This document shows positions 20,865 to 33,056 of a stretch of 64,000 nt of DNA, one piece after another. The stretch is taken from the NCBI GenBank assembly GCA_030407085.1, contig CM059582.1, positions 204,203,501 to 204,267,500 on the forward strand, given 5' to 3'. This DNA comes from Trichopria drosophilae (lineage: Eukaryota > Arthropoda > Insecta > Hymenoptera > Diapriidae). The first letter of the stretch is position 1. Every line of letters begins with the position of its first letter. The notes beneath the pieces were generated by a model that saw nothing but the letters and a program-made list of their open reading frames with translations, was not told the DNA's origin and did no database searches. A program made the position numbers and the translations under genes.

Positions 20865-21456
20865 AGAACTTTTTTAAATGCAAAATGTGCGGGGTCCTTT
20901 CTTCGTTCCAGACGGTATAAAGAGGCACTATATATACCATATAAGTGCCATATAGCATGTGTACCAGTCGGTGAAGAATGATCACTATACAGCATAAGTT
21001 CATGACCGACGAGATGATGACCAAATCGTACTTTAATAATATTCATCGATTTTTAGTTTCTGAAAATTTTAAATGGCGAATGCAATTTCTATTGAATAGT
21101 TGATATTTTAAAGCGCATAGCAATTTTTGCTTATACATACAAAAGTATTCAAAATTAGGGAGAATATTTCTAAAAGTAACTGCGAAGAAATTGATTCCTG
21201 TCCGTTCAAAACTGGCCAACTTTATTCACGGCTCGTAAAGTTGATAAACTGAAAATTAATTTTGTTTAAGCAATTTTTTTTAATCGGATCCTTCAGTTTT
21301 ATCTTCCTTAAAAAATACCTACTTCAATATTACCTGAACCTAGACATTTTACACAGTATCAATGCGTTTCAATAATGAAAATGTCCACTCCGTTGATTTC
21401 TTTACATAGAATAAGAAATATTTAATTTGTAATAGTAACCATTATATGATAATAAT
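20865..21456. other. AT-rich spacer
   Basis: No gene. Short overlapping frames around 20840-21046 are unrecognised. Confidence 0.45.
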
Positions 21457-23930
21457 TTAAGGTACTTAAAGCTACAAAGCCAAAGTCATCAAAACCAAAC
21501 CAAACCGGGATATTGTTGCTTTTTTGTTGCTAATTTGTTGCCCTAGTGGCGATTCTGTTGCTCCTATATTTTTTAAAAAAACCTTAGGGTTGGCTGGTTT
21601 AAGAAAAAGCTACACAACCCATCGTTAAAAAACACTACAGATGGGATAAAATAAAAAACTAAAAGCATAGGAATTTGTTTCTTATTTGTTGCTTCAAGAA
21701 AACAATGATCTAGACACCATTGCACCTATTTCTGACCGTGTACCAATTACTGACAAATGTGAAAAACATACACAGATATCGAAACCAACACAATCCTGTT
21801 GGGAAATCCATAGCTTGGTTGTTGCTAATTTGTTGCCCTAGTGATGATTTTGTTGCTCCTCTATTTAAAAAAAACGTTAGGGATGGCTGGCTTAAGAAAA
21901 AGCTACCCAACCCATCGTTAAAAAACAAGCAGAGACGGGATAAAATAAAAAACTAAACGCATAGGAATTTGTTGCTTATTTGTTGCTTCAAGACAAAATT
22001 GATCTAGACAGCATTGCACCTATTTCTGACCATGTACCAAATACTGACCAATATCCAAAACCTATAGATTTTGGCAAAACAGTCGGTCTTCGGCCCGTAA
22101 GTCACTAGCAACAAATTATTTAAAAAAATAATGATATCACTTATTATTCCCCAGACTCCTAGGAGTAATTTGTATATCACATATTTGATTTTGATGAATT
22201 GCAAACCGGAAATAAACCCACAAATTCGAAAAAATACGTGATATTTCGTGAAATGACCCAGTTTTCGCCCCGAAAGGCAGTAGTAACAAATTATTTATGC
22301 AACTAATGATATCACATTTTATTCCCCAGACTCCTAGGAGTAATATGTGTATCATATATTTCGTTTTGATGGATTGCAAACCGGAAATAAACCCACATAT
22401 TTGAAATTAAATATGTGAAATTTCGTGCGTGGGCACCGTTTTCGGCCCGAAAGGCACAAGCAACAAATTATTTATGCAACTAATGATGTCACATTTTATT
22501 CGCCAGAATCCTAGGAGTAATTTGTATGTCATATATTTGGTTTTGATGGATTGCAAACCGGAAATAAACCTACATATTCGAAATTAAATATGTGAAATTT
22601 CGTGCGTGGGCACCGTTTTCGACCCGAAAGGCACAAGCAACAAATTATTTATGCAACTAATGATATCACATTTTATTCCCCAGACTCCTAGGATTAATTT
22701 GTATGTCATATATTTGGTTTTGATGGATTGCAAAATGGAAATAAACCCACAAATTCGAAAAAATACGTGTAATTTCGTGAACTGGCCCAGTTTTCGCCCC
22801 GAAAGGCACTAGCAACAAATTATTTATACAACTAATGATATCACATTTTATTCCCCAGACTCCTAGGATTAATTTGTATGTCATATATTTGGTTTTGATG
22901 GATTGCAAACCGGAAATAAACCCACTAATTCGAAAAAATACGTGAAACTAACTAGCGCCGGTGTTTTCTTCGAATTCGATCGCTACGTGTAGCTGCAAAT
23001 TCTGGGCAAGTTCACGAAATTTCAGGTATTTTTTCGAATTTGTGGGTTTATTTCCGATTTGCAATCCATCAAAACCAAATATATGACATACAAATTAATC
23101 CTAGGAGTCTGGCGAATAAAATGTGCCATCATTAGTTGCATAAATAATTTGTTGCTAGTGCCTTTCAGGCCGAAAACGGTGCCCACGCACGAAATTTCAC
23201 ATTAGGGGTCTGGGGAATAAAATGTGATATCATTAGTTGCATAAATAATTTGTTGCTAGTGCCTTACGGGCCGAAGACCGACCGTTTTGCCAAAATCTAT
23301 AGGTTTTCGATATTGGTCAGTACTTGGTACACGGTCAGAAATAGGTGCAATGCTGTCTAAATCAATTTTGTCTTGAAGCAACAAATAAGCAACAAATTCC
23401 TATGCGTTTAGTTTTTTATTTTATCCCGTCTCTACTTGTTTTTTAACGATGGGTTGGTTAGCTTTTTCTTAAGCCAGCCAACCCTAACGTTTTTTTTAAA
23501 TATAGGAGCAACAAAATCGTCACTAGGGCAACAAATTAGCAACAACCAAGCTATGGATTTCCCAACAGGATTGTGTTGGTTTCGATATCTGTGTATGTTT
23601 TTCACATTTGTCAGTAATTGGTACACGATCAGAAATAGGTGCAATGGTGTGTAGATCATTTTTTTCTTGAAGCAACAAATAAGCAACAAATTCCTATGCT
23701 TTTAGTTTTTTATTTTATCCCGTCTGTACGTGTTTTTTAACGATGGGTTGTGTAGCTTTTTCTTAAACCAGCCAACCCTAAGGTTTTTGTTTAAAAAATA
23801 TAGGAGCAACAAAATCGCCACGAGGGCAACAAATTAGCAACAAAAAAGCAACAATTATCCCACCCGGTTTTGTTTGGTTTTGATGACTTTGGCTTTGTAG
23901 CTTTAAGTACCTAATAATTTAAGTGCTATC
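21457..23930. mobile_element. Foldback-type element with arms of about 650 bp
   Basis: The left arm from about 21457 (GGTACTTAAAGCTACAAAGC) is the diverged complement of the right arm ending about 23925. Both arms are rich in TTGTTGC steps and contain long matching stretches (for example 21720-21956 against 23432-23689). The middle (22144-22930) is an array of about 176 bp units, with one to two inverted units at 23010-23260. No transposase inside; non-autonomous. Confidence 0.8.
22144..22930 (+). repeat. Tandem array, about 176-bp unit, five copies
   Basis: TTATTCCCCAGACTCCTAGG or a close variant starts at 22144, 22319, 22497, 22673 and 22848, periods of 175-178 bp. Each unit includes GATTGCAAACCGGAAATAAA and GCAACAAATTATTTATGC. 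Confidence 0.9.
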
Positions 23931-24535
23931 CGGTAACATGGTGAAAAGATAAAAACGCATTTATATTTCAAGTATAGGCAAATTTTGATACCATTAAAAA
24001 GGTCGAAATTAGTAATACATGTACCTTTCAATCTTATTTTCTTCCATTTTCATACGAAATAAATATTTAAATGAGGAGTTAAAAAGAATTCATTTCAGGC
24101 GTTAATGGATTAAGAAATATTGTTATTATGCCGAAATAGTGGGCTTTGTACGAAAACTATTTAGATGAAAAACTGTGGCAATCTATGCCGCTGTCGGTGT
24201 CATCGAGTCAAATTTTGCTTATCGTTGAGACGTAATTGTAAATGAGAGAATGAAATAACTTGTTTACCTATACTGGTATGTTAATAGAGTAATAATAAAA
24301 TATGACGAGCATATAAACTGGAAAAACGAAATTTTTTCCATAGACCGAATGTGTATTAATTAGAGTATTAAAAAAAATTTACATTATACATACTGCCAAA
24401 AATTAAGTTTTTATTTTTTAATCTAGTACTTAATTTAATCCATTTTCTATTCTGTCGGTTTTTTTGTTTACAAATTGGATAAATATTATATTCGATTTAT
24501 TTCATTTTTGTGCACTTATACTCCATTAACCTATT
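23931..24535. other. AT-rich spacer, no gene
   Basis: Nothing recognised. Confidence 0.45.
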
Positions 24536-24539
24536 AACG

Positions 24540-26095
24540 TCAAAAATGACACTTTTCTCGCGACAATTTCAACAAAGAATTTCGTATCAAGATCGAAGTT
24601 AAAAAATTCAAAGGTACATTTCCTACTAATTTCGAGGTCGCTCTTTTCAATGGTGTAGTTCAAAATTGTCTAAGATTTATACAGGGTCATCGAAAAGTAT
24701 CGGACCCCCCTAATATCTTCAGTGAGAATGCACTTAGGAGAAAATGTCCAATAGCAAAGTTGTATGGTTTCAAGCGGGGAGTAAGATGATGACCTTGACT
24801 TTGACCTTGACCATGTCCTTCAAGGTCATTACAAGGTCAATCTTATTTTTTTAAATAGAACCCCCTACATTTTATTGCATATTCTTATAGCTATCTCGAG
24901 AGCTTTCCAAAATACTATAATAAAATATTTTTTTATTAAGTACTTTTTGAGTTATAAAGGTTTGAAGTTAACAATTTTTGGACACAAAATGTAGAATATC
25001 TTGTAAAATATTATTTAGTTTTCAGTCGGACTCGCACACCACTCTTGCCTTATCTGGTCGGACTCGCACACCACTCTTGCCTTAACTGGTCGGACTCGCA
25101 CACCACATAACAAATTGTTAACTTCAAACTTTTATAACTCAAAAAGTACTTAATAAAAAAATATTTTATTACAGTGTTTTGGAAAGCTCTCGAGATAAGC
25201 TATAAGAATATGCAATAAAATTTAGGGGGTTCTATTTAAAAAAATAAGATTGACCTTGAAATGACCTTGAAGGACATGGTCAAGGTCAAAGTCAAGGTCG
25301 TCATCTTACTCCCCGCTTGAAACCATACAACTTTGCTATTGGATATTTTCTCCTAAGTGCATTCTAACTGAAGATATTAGGGGGGTCCGATACTTTTCGA
25401 TGACCCTGTATGTAATTTTGGCGTATATATATATAAAAAATACGATTTTTTCAAAGGATTTTTTTTTATATTTCAGTTTTCTTATGGATATCGGCTTTAA
25501 AATGTTCTGAAATGCATCAGAATCGTGGACGCGATGTTTGTACTTAAAAGTTATGCACATGAATTTTTAAAATTTAGGGTTGTGCCACCAAGATGGCGGC
25601 CTAATCGAGAATATTTTTGGTCGATAATTGTAAACTCAAATTTATTACATTTTAAATAAAAAAGCAGGCGTGTAAAATATATCATATTTAGTTTTTTAAG
25701 TCGCAATAGGGCGGACGAATTTGCGAAAAACGCCGGGATTCAGATGAAAATCGGTAGTAAGGGGTTTTCGGGATCGCTGATTACGAATCCGATGTCAGTT
25801 TTTCAGAAATCAAAATGACGGATACAACATGGCGGACAAAAATGCGAAACTAGAGACTGGAAGGTTATCGTAGTGGCTGATCATTTTATTGTTATTTTTT
25901 ATGATCAAGCATGCAATTATATAAATTTATTTATATATAAATTGCAATCTTAGACAATTTTTGAACTACACCATTGAAAAGAGCGACCTCGAAGTTAGTA
26001 GGAAATGTATCTTTGATTTTTTTTAACTTCGATCTTGATACGAAATTCTTTGTTGAAATTGTCGCGAGAGAAGTGTCATTTTTGACGTTAATGGG
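24540..26095. mobile_element. piggyBac-like MITE with TTAA target duplication and TIRs of about 150 bp
   Basis: TTAA at 24536-24539 and 26096-26099 flank ends CCTATTAACGTCAAAAATGA and the complement of TTTGACGTTAATGGG. The arms (24540-24680 and 25945-26095) are about 95% complementary by eye. TTAA duplication is the signature of piggyBac-type integration. It contains one GTCGCTGATTA-type unit (25745-25840) and has been split by a mariner MITE. Confidence 0.75.
24682..25408. mobile_element. Foldback mariner-type MITE nested in the piggyBac-like MITE
   Basis: Ends CAGGGTCATCGAAAAGTATC and its complement, flanked by TA on both sides (24680-24681, 25409-25410). Arms of about 330 bp are near-perfect complements. 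The loop has 2.6 copies of a unit starting GTCGGACTCGCACACCAC (about 25028-25107). No coding. Confidence 0.85.
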
Positions 26096-26099
26096 TTAA

Positions 26100-27577
26100 G
26101 GGGAGGCACCACCGAAATTTTAACTGCATTAACTAATAATTAAAGACATTTTAAATATTTTTATTTTGACACTACATCCCGCACTGAAAACAGAATATAT
26201 CCGAAGATATATCCAGACATATAAATTGGAAATTTGTAAGATAGATGTAACATATAGCCGGTTATATCCAAGATATACCTAAATTCCAGATATTTACAGC
26301 GGATGTATCTGGCATATATCTTGGATAGTGTACTTTTTGCCGAAATATATCCTCACTGAATTAGGATACATACGGCATCTATATTTTTTCCGTACGGGAT
26401 TCGGTGAGTAATAACGTAAAAATGAAAAAAAAAATTTTTCAGCATTTTTGATATTGTAATTTTTCGCAGAATTAAAATTTTGCAAAATCCATACACTTAT
26501 TCCTTGGATAGAGTGTCAGAAACAAAACAAAAAAAAAGAATTATCGAAAAATATTAAAATTTGTAGAAGAAGAGGCATTTTTGTACTATTTAAAAACATA
26601 TTTTCTCTAATCTAGATACTCCAATTTTTCAAAATGTTAAAATTTCGCGAAATCCATACCCTTAATACTTAAAGACAATCTGTGAAACAAAACAAACAAA
26701 AAATTATCAAGAAGTATTGACATTTGTGGAACAAGAAACATTTTTTGTACTTTAAAAAATATTTTTTTCTTTTGAAAATATCGTGAAAAAAAACATTGAA
26801 AAAATGCTTAATTTTCTTTTTTACGATTATGGCTCAAGAAGTCCCAAGATTTAATTGGATTACATTACTACAAAGAAATGTATTTATATTTCACATTACA
26901 ATATTATACTCTTTTATGTTCCATTTTCTTTGTTTACCTTAAAAAGTACAATTTTTGTAAATTGTTACGAAATATTTGAATATTTTCTGGTTAAAAAAAT
27001 TGAATTATTCTGCATTACCATCTATACGAACTATAACAGTCATGTACGTCATATATACAAAAATATTTAAATATTAAAAATTCGCAGTTCATTTAGGAGA
27101 AAAAATAATTTAACTCAATATTGTTATCGAATATTTAACTTATCTATTCTTTACCACCTTATTATATAAGAGCAATATAATTGTAAGGTAAAATGTATGT
27201 ATACATATTACTTGTGTAATGTGTATATGCATATAAGGTAAAAAAAACTTAGCTGGATTATAAAGTTACATTACTTTATAATATACTTATTGTAAAATAC
27301 AACCAGTTTTTTAAAACATTTAACTGTATACAATACTTCCCTGTGAGTTTTATTTCCATACTTACCTTTTTCCACTATCATTTACGTTGATATATGACTC
27401 AAATTGTCCACTTTTGTTGAAACGAATTCAAATTTACCGCCATGCCTATTCATTTGGGGACAGGTCTCCAATTGGCTTTCACCGTTCATACCCCCCGTTA
27501 ATAAGCACATGATTCAACGTTGTACACTAAGTAGTATGTTTATTATCAGAAAAAAAATGTCCCGAAATCTGGACCCG
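26100..27577. other. Very AT-rich region without recognised genes
   Basis: 26170-26370 is rich in ATATCC/GGATAT and partly self-complementary, perhaps an old MITE. The remainder is A/T-rich, and short frames there have no motifs. Confidence 0.45.
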
Positions 27578-27747
27578 TGTGACGGGACTAGGGTCGCAGC
27601 AAGAAATAACTCATAACTGAAAAAAAGAGTTTATTAATTAAGTATATTTACTTACAATCTTAGAACTTTCAATGTGTACTCTTACAATTTACTCTATCAT
27701 TGTAGCGAATTGTTCGCGCGCACAACAACTAACTGACTAATCATTAC
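27578..27747 (-). repeat. 3' LTR of the Gypsy element, truncated
   Basis: About 170 bp match the 5' LTR with some 10 differences, ending ACTGACTAATCATT. The remaining roughly 75 bp of the LTR are replaced by a GCGT/GTGT microsatellite (27748-27775). Confidence 0.75.
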
Positions 27748-27751
27748 GCGT

Positions 27752-28155
27752 GCGTGCGTGCGTGCGTCTGTGTGTGGTATAGTTCCGTCCAGTCTATCAA
27801 ATCTGCTTCGATTTCTTTTTGTCCTGTCTTGTCTAGTTTTATTTTAAAAATGTCTATGTCTTCTTCTGCCGTTGTGTTGTGTATTTCGTTTTGTGTATTT
27901 GTATTTGCATTTGTGAAAATTTCTTTTATTTCTTCGTAGTTTTTGTTTGTCTTTTGTTCGTTTTCTTCAGTGTCTAAGTCTATGAGTTTGAAGTATGGTT
28001 CTGTATTGTATAATTGACTTAGTCTCTGTGTATCGCTGTGTTTTTGTTCTTTTTTGGTTGGTGTTTGTGTTTTATGTTTGTTGCAGTGTATGCAGTTTTC
28101 TGGGTGTCCTTCGTGTAATTTGTTTAATTGGTCCGGTGTTAGTTTTTTGTGTGTT
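27752..28155 (-). other. Open minus-strand tail frame after the integrase
   Basis: A frame without ATG starts after a stop near 28160. It reads KKLTPDQLNKLHEGHPENC, then IHCNKHKTQTP, and stays open to the 3' LTR with acidic, Asn-rich sequence. HEGHPENCIHCNKH has Cys and His spacing that might bind metal. It is probably the C-terminal part of pol or an accessory ORF displaced by frame. No ATG, so uncertain. Confidence 0.35.
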
Positions 28156-28159
28156 GTCG

Positions 28160-29413
28160 TTATTTTCTGTGTAAATTATTGTTGTGTTGATTTTTTTTGT
28201 ATTTGTGTTTTTGTTGTATTTTGTTGATGTTTTTGTTTTTGTCTGTTTGTATATAGTGTGGCGTTTGGTGGGCCTCTTGGCGTTGGTAGGAGGCCTGGCC
28301 TTCCCAAATTTGGGTAGAGGTGCCCGTTCGGTGGTATCGCCGGGGTTGGTAGCAGACCTTTCCTTTGCTTTTCCATTTTTCCTGTAATGAAATTATTTGT
28401 GTTAGGTATGGTTTGAGGTCTTTTATTGCCCATTTCCCTATGTTTTCCCCCGTTTCTGTTCTTAGTATGTATGTTGTTGGTGATAATTTTTCTTTTATTA
28501 TGTATGGTCCTGAGTAAGGTTTGTTTAATTTAGCTGATGTGTAGTTTGCTGCTGATGATAGTGTATAGTCTTTCTTTAATACTTTGTCTCCTATATTGAA
28601 TTGTATTTCTCTGTGTCGTAAATTGTAGTTGTGTAGTTGTTTGTTTTGTGCTTGTTGTGTGTTTTTATGTATTTCATCTCTGTATGAGTTTATTATTTTC
28701 AATCTGTCTATCCAGTCTTGAGGTGCGTTAGGTATTATTTGTGTGGTTTTTTCTATTTGGTTTCTTGTTGAGTGTATTGGTTGTAATTCTCTTCCTAAGT
28801 TTAGGAATGCTGGTGTGTATTGCGTTGATGTGTGATAAGATGTATTTAGTGCGAATTGGTAGTCATGTATGTTTATGTCCCATTCTCTGTGGTTTTGTTC
28901 TAGATATGCTTGTATCATTGTTTTTATTGTTCGGTTTGTTCTTTCTGTTGGGATTGCTTGTGGGTGATATAGTGGTGTTGTATCGTGTTTTATTCCTAGT
29001 TGTTGAGTTATGTTTTTTATGATTTTGTTAATGTATGGTTTTCCGTTGTCTGATAGTATTGTTTTGGGTGTGCCCCATCTCATTATTATGTGTGTTACTA
29101 GCGTGTCTTTTATTGTTTGTGCGTTAGCTTTTTTTATTGGTATTAGTTCTACCCATTTCGTTGTTATATCCTGAAATACCAGTACGTATTTATTACGTTT
29201 TTTTGATAATGGTTCTGGTCCCATTATATCTGTTGTTATTGTTGTCCATGGTTCTCCTATTTGTCTGTTTGTCATGTGTCCGGCTGGTCGTTGTTGTATT
29301 ATTTTGATTTTTGGGCATATGTCGCAGTGTTTTATGTATTTTACTACGTCTTTGTATAGTCCTGGCCAGTAATATGATTTTGCTATTTTTTTATATGTTT
29401 TTTCTGTTCCCAT
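28160..29413 (-). pseudogene. Gypsy-type integrase portion of pol
   Basis: Integrase joins the cDNA ends to host DNA. In the 417-codon frame: the HHCC zinc finger (its His pair lies just upstream in QENHDDTQAGH; C30 and C33 in HCDICPK), the catalytic triad D62 (TTDIMGP), D122 (LSDNGKPY) and E157 (PTERTNRTIK), then a C-terminal GPY-like segment (KPYSGPYIIKE). The upstream coding (YRYIPDPLHSNIRPD) is in another frame, showing a frameshift near 29455. No RT or RNase H precedes it, so it cannot be made as a normal pol. The ATG at 29413 is internal to the finger, not a true start. Confidence 0.85.
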
Positions 29414-29676
29414 GTGTCCGGCTTGTGTGTCGTCGTGGTTTTCTTGTAGTTTTTTTGTGTTGTGAGTCCGGTATTACTAATTTCCATGGGATTGGGTCTG
29501 GTCTAATGTTGCTGTGTAGTGGGTCTGGTATGTATCTGTAGAGTTGTTCGTTTTCGAATTTCCATTCTGGATATAAGTCTTCATTGTTTTTGGTTTGTAA
29601 TATTGTGTTTTTTATGTGTAAGTGTGTGGTGTAGGTGTGAATTCTTTTGCGTGGGTGTTTAATGGTGTGTGTGTTT

Positions 29677-30675
29677 TTAGTGTGTAATTTTGTGTGATTT
29701 GTTTTTCTCTGTTTTTTTTTGAGTTAGTCTTTCGAATTCTGTCCCTATTGTTTGTAATTCTTTGAATGTGTGTATTTCATAGCGTCTGATGTGGTATTGG
29801 TATTCTTGTCTTAAGTGTTCGTATGTTTTATCTAATTGTTTTTCTAGTGTGTATGGTGGGTGTAACTGGTTCAATAATGTCCTGTAGTGTAATATAAAAT
29901 CTATTATTTTTTCTGTTGGTTGTTGAAATTTCTCTTCTACTTGTTTTTTTATATTAGTTCTATATGATTTATTTTAAAATGTATCTAATAATGTCTATGT
30001 AAATTGTTCCCAGTTATTTCATTCGTTTTTATTTAATTTATACCAGTCGTATGCATTTCCTGATAATAATATTGGTATTGTTTTGTATAATTCGTCATTT
30101 GATAAATTATATCCGTTTTGTAGTTCTGTTAGTCTTTCTAAGAAGTCATATATGTTTTCATTTTCCTTTCCTTCAAATTTTAATTGCCAGTTTTGTACCA
30201 CTTCCATAGGTGTTTTTTTTGTATAGATTTGCCATGGAATGAAGTTTTGATTTTGTGTGTGTAAGTGTTGATGTTGTGTATATGTGTTTTCTCTTTCTGT
30301 GTTTTGGTTCTGTTCTTGTCTGTGTGGTGTATTATTTTCCTCTTCTATTTGGTCGTAGTTTTGTGTTTGCCGTAAAGCGTATGCGTTGTTTCTTTGTAAA
30401 TGTGTGTTCCTACCGTTTTCTGAGTATTCGTCTAATAGGTTCCGTACTCTTATATTTGGCATAATGTGTTGTGATTGTTGATTTTGATTATTTATTGGTG
30501 TGCCTTGTCTGTTTGTGTTTGTATGTAGTTCTTTATTTAGTTCTTCTATTGTCATGCCTAATAATGATTTGTTGATGTTATTGTCTGAATTGTTTTGATC
30601 TGTTTGCGTCTCCTCTATGTTTATGTTTATCGTCGCGCCTGCTCTTGCTGGCGTGAATGCCGGCGTTCGTAGCAT
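29677..30675 (-). pseudogene. gag of the Gypsy element, frameshifted
   Basis: Structural capsid protein of the retrotransposon particle. The frame 30675-30019 (218 aa) has a Gln/Asn-rich N-terminal half and then a retrotransposon gag domain: WQLKFEGKENENIYDFLERL, LSGNAYDWY. The continuation, NQLHPPYTLEKQLDKTYEHL in 29874-29677, is typical of the C-terminal half of such capsids, but it lies beyond at least one frameshift in 29880-30018. Nucleocapsid knuckles and protease are not found. The start at 30675 is plausible, about 290 bp inside the 5' LTR. Confidence 0.8.
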
Positions 30676-30961
30676 GTTTATAGCTTTATTTATTATCTAA
30701 ATTTGTGTTTTTGTCTCTAATGTTTTTAAGTTTGGTGTGTAATAGTAAGTTGTGTGATTGGTTGATTTCTCTTTGTGTATTTATGTTGTCTGTGTTGTAT
30801 GTTTTATATGTAATTTATTCTATTCTTTTTGTGTAATGTATTATTGTTTGTTGTATGTGAGAGTTTTATGTTTGATTAGTTGTGTAATGTGTATTTATGT
30901 ATGTGTCACAATTTTTGTTTTAATATGATTAATTTATGTGAGTTTTTCACGTTGGCGCTAT

Positions 30962-31209
30962 TGTGACGGGACTAGGGCCGCAGTAAGAAATAACTCATAA
31001 ATGAAAAAAAGAGTTTATTAATTAATTATATTTACTTACAAACTTAGAACCTTCAATGTACTCTTACAATTTACTCTATCACTGTAGCGAATTGTTCGCG
31101 CGCACAACAACTAACTGACTAATCATTGCGGGGCCGCGTTACGCAGAACGCGTCGCCCCCACTCCCACTCTCTCTCTCTCTCTCCCACTCCTTGTAACGG
31201 TCCGTTACA
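30962..31209 (-). repeat. 5' LTR of the Gypsy element (248 bp)
   Basis: On the plus strand it runs from TGTGACGGGACTAGGG to CCGTTACA, that is TG...CA termini on either strand. It contains a CT-rich microsatellite (about 31160-31190). The target duplication CCCG follows. Confidence 0.85.
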
Positions 31210-31240
31210 CCCGTTTTAGAAAATTGTGATTATTTCTTAA

Positions 31241-31901
31241 CCCTTTGCGGCATACATTTTTCTTTACACGGAAAACAGCTGAAAATTGTTACTCGGGGGT
31301 TTTCGGAGTCTCTGATTACGAATCTGAAGTCAGATTTTGAAAATTCAAAATGGCGGATTCAAGATGGCCGACCAAAATGCGAAAAATTACACAAACTTGA
31401 TGAAACTGGGTGAAAATTTACTTGATCTAGATAACATTGGGTACTCTATGTACTCTGAATGTTAAATGTATAAACTGTGATCATATTCGTAATCAGCGAC
31501 GTCGAAATTCCACGAAAAACCCACTTTCATCAATATCCGGTAATTTTTCACTATTCGGTCGGCCATTTTGCATCGGCCATTTTGAATTTCTCAAAGCCGA
31601 CTTCAAATTCGTAATCAGCGACCCCAAAAACCTCCGAATACCAAATTTGGTTCTAATTTACCCTTTAGTTCGTTCAAAAATGATTTCTTTCTAAAAAATC
31701 GACGTTTTTTTTAATTTATTTATTTATAATTGTTAATAATTTTGCGTAATTACATTTATTATCCTTTTCGTTACGTACCAAAAAGCCCCATCTATCATTA
31801 TAAAAAGATTTTTTGAATATTGCTTTGAAAGCATTGAAACAATGGAGAAAACTTGTGAATAAAAAAGGTGGTAATCTGGGCTACCACCATGCCGCAAAGG
31901 G
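31241..31901. mobile_element. piggyBac-like MITE, CCCTTTGCGGCAT ends
   Basis: TTAA at 31237-31240 and 31902-31905 flank perfect 13-bp inverted ends CCCTTTGCGGCAT. The interior holds units of the GTCGCTGATTA/AATGGCGGATT family in both orientations (31290-31400 and 31480-31640). No transposase. Confidence 0.8.
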
Positions 31902-32206
31902 TTAAAATAAAATCGACACCTTTTCGCACAGACGTACACATATATCAAATTTCTATGAAAATACCTCTGTCCTTAGTTCTTCTTAACTCGACATTAATTC
32001 GATTCTTACTCCTACGTTTGGAATAATTTCTTTGATTAGATCATCCGTAAGACCCTTAACTCGTCTCATATTGTTTATTTTATGACCTAATAAAGCATAT
32101 AGAATAAATTAGAATGTTATATTTTTCTATTAACTTAAAAATCTATTTTTACTCGACAAGCACACTTTTCTGAGAAGAATTCTTTCAGAATTCTTCAAGA
32201 TATAAC

Positions 32207-32451
32207 GAATACGAATACGACATTACGACTGCAAACATTGCGAGAACGAGAGAATTGCGATGTGGAGAGAAGCGTTGCATTTACACAAGGTGAGCACTGG
32301 CATGCAGGGAAATTTAATCACGTTTTTCACTGAATGTCAGTGAAAAACGTGATTAAACGTTGCTATCTGAGTATGTAGTTCACATAAACTTTTATGGCTC
32401 CCATTGTTTCGTTCTCGCGATGTTTGCAATCGTAATGTCGTATTCGTATTC
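32207..32451. mobile_element. Short MITE with 40-bp ends and a perfect internal hairpin
   Basis: GAATACGAATACGACATTAC at 32207 is the complement of the end at 32451, continuing for about 40 bp with few mismatches. At its centre, 32315-32355, 19-bp perfect arms (TAATCACGTTTTTCACTGA) surround the loop ATG. Confidence 0.75.
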
Positions 32452-33044
32452 CTGTCGAATTGTGGTGCGGATATCATACATAAACACGCGCTAAATAATA
32501 CTAAAAAAATATTTCTGAAATATATTGTGTGTTAGTATGAATGTGTGTTTTTATTTTGTAGCCCGTTGATGATGCAGGTTAAATTCACAAAAGAGAGAGA
32601 ATGATGCAGTTAACCTGTCAAATTATTCATTTTCAAATCCCATACTCTCCCACATTGAAAAAGTTCCCACAACTCCATTTCCTGCAAACAAATTGTGTAA
32701 ATATTCCTCTCCTATCTAAATTTATATGATTAATTTAATGCAAAATGTAGGTATCGTGGACGGTAGACATGTATTGTTTTGTTTTGTAGTTTTTAAAAAA
32801 AGTATATTTAACTACATATACGATTTTACCGTCATTTTCAGTAGGGATTTTACTCTTAAATGAAGCATTTATTCTGAATCATGCGCATCATTTTGCTTAA
32901 CAATAACTTTATAAAGTAGCTATGAAGATTATTATTATGAAATACTTTCATGTACCGATATATTAAATTTGTATTTTACTTGGGCTAAACGCAAATCAGG
33001 TTTATGGTGACCCCAAACTTCGAGTTTGTTTGTATTTTTTACAA
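32452..33044. other. AT-rich spacer
   Basis: No gene recognised. Confidence 0.45.
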
Positions 33045-33056
33045 TTATTATGATCG

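Larger units (their letters stand above)
27578..31209 (-). mobile_element. Ty3/Gypsy-type LTR retrotransposon, internally deleted
   Basis: The flanking 4-bp target duplication is CCCG (27574-27577 and 31210-31213). Direct repeats of TGTGACGGGACTAGGG begin the element at 27578 and recur at 30962. Coding on the minus strand: gag fragments (30675-30019, then 29874-29677), then integrase (29413-28160) and a short tail frame. Protease, RT and RNase H are missing between gag and integrase, so it is defective. The minus strand is strikingly A- and C-rich (Asn, Thr, Lys, Gln codons), so the plus strand looks T/G-rich. A possible primer-binding site, AGCGCCAACGTG, follows the 5' LTR on the minus strand and resembles the tRNA-Lys type with one C missing. 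Confidence 0.85.

Noticed and set aside
22144..22930. CRISPR-like or centromeric satellite
   Set aside because: The 176-bp units lie within the arms of one foldback element, and only five copies are present.
27404..27616. 70-codon frame upstream of the Gypsy element
   Set aside because: It crosses the target duplication into the LTR and has no motif.
28184..29541. Hydrophobic plus-strand frames (Leu/Val/Phe/Cys-rich) opposite the Gypsy integrase
   Set aside because: They mirror an A/C-rich coding strand; hydrophobicity follows from T/G-rich antisense codons, not membrane proteins.
30255..30464. Cys/Val-rich plus frame opposite gag
   Set aside because: Antisense of the Gln/Asn-rich gag.
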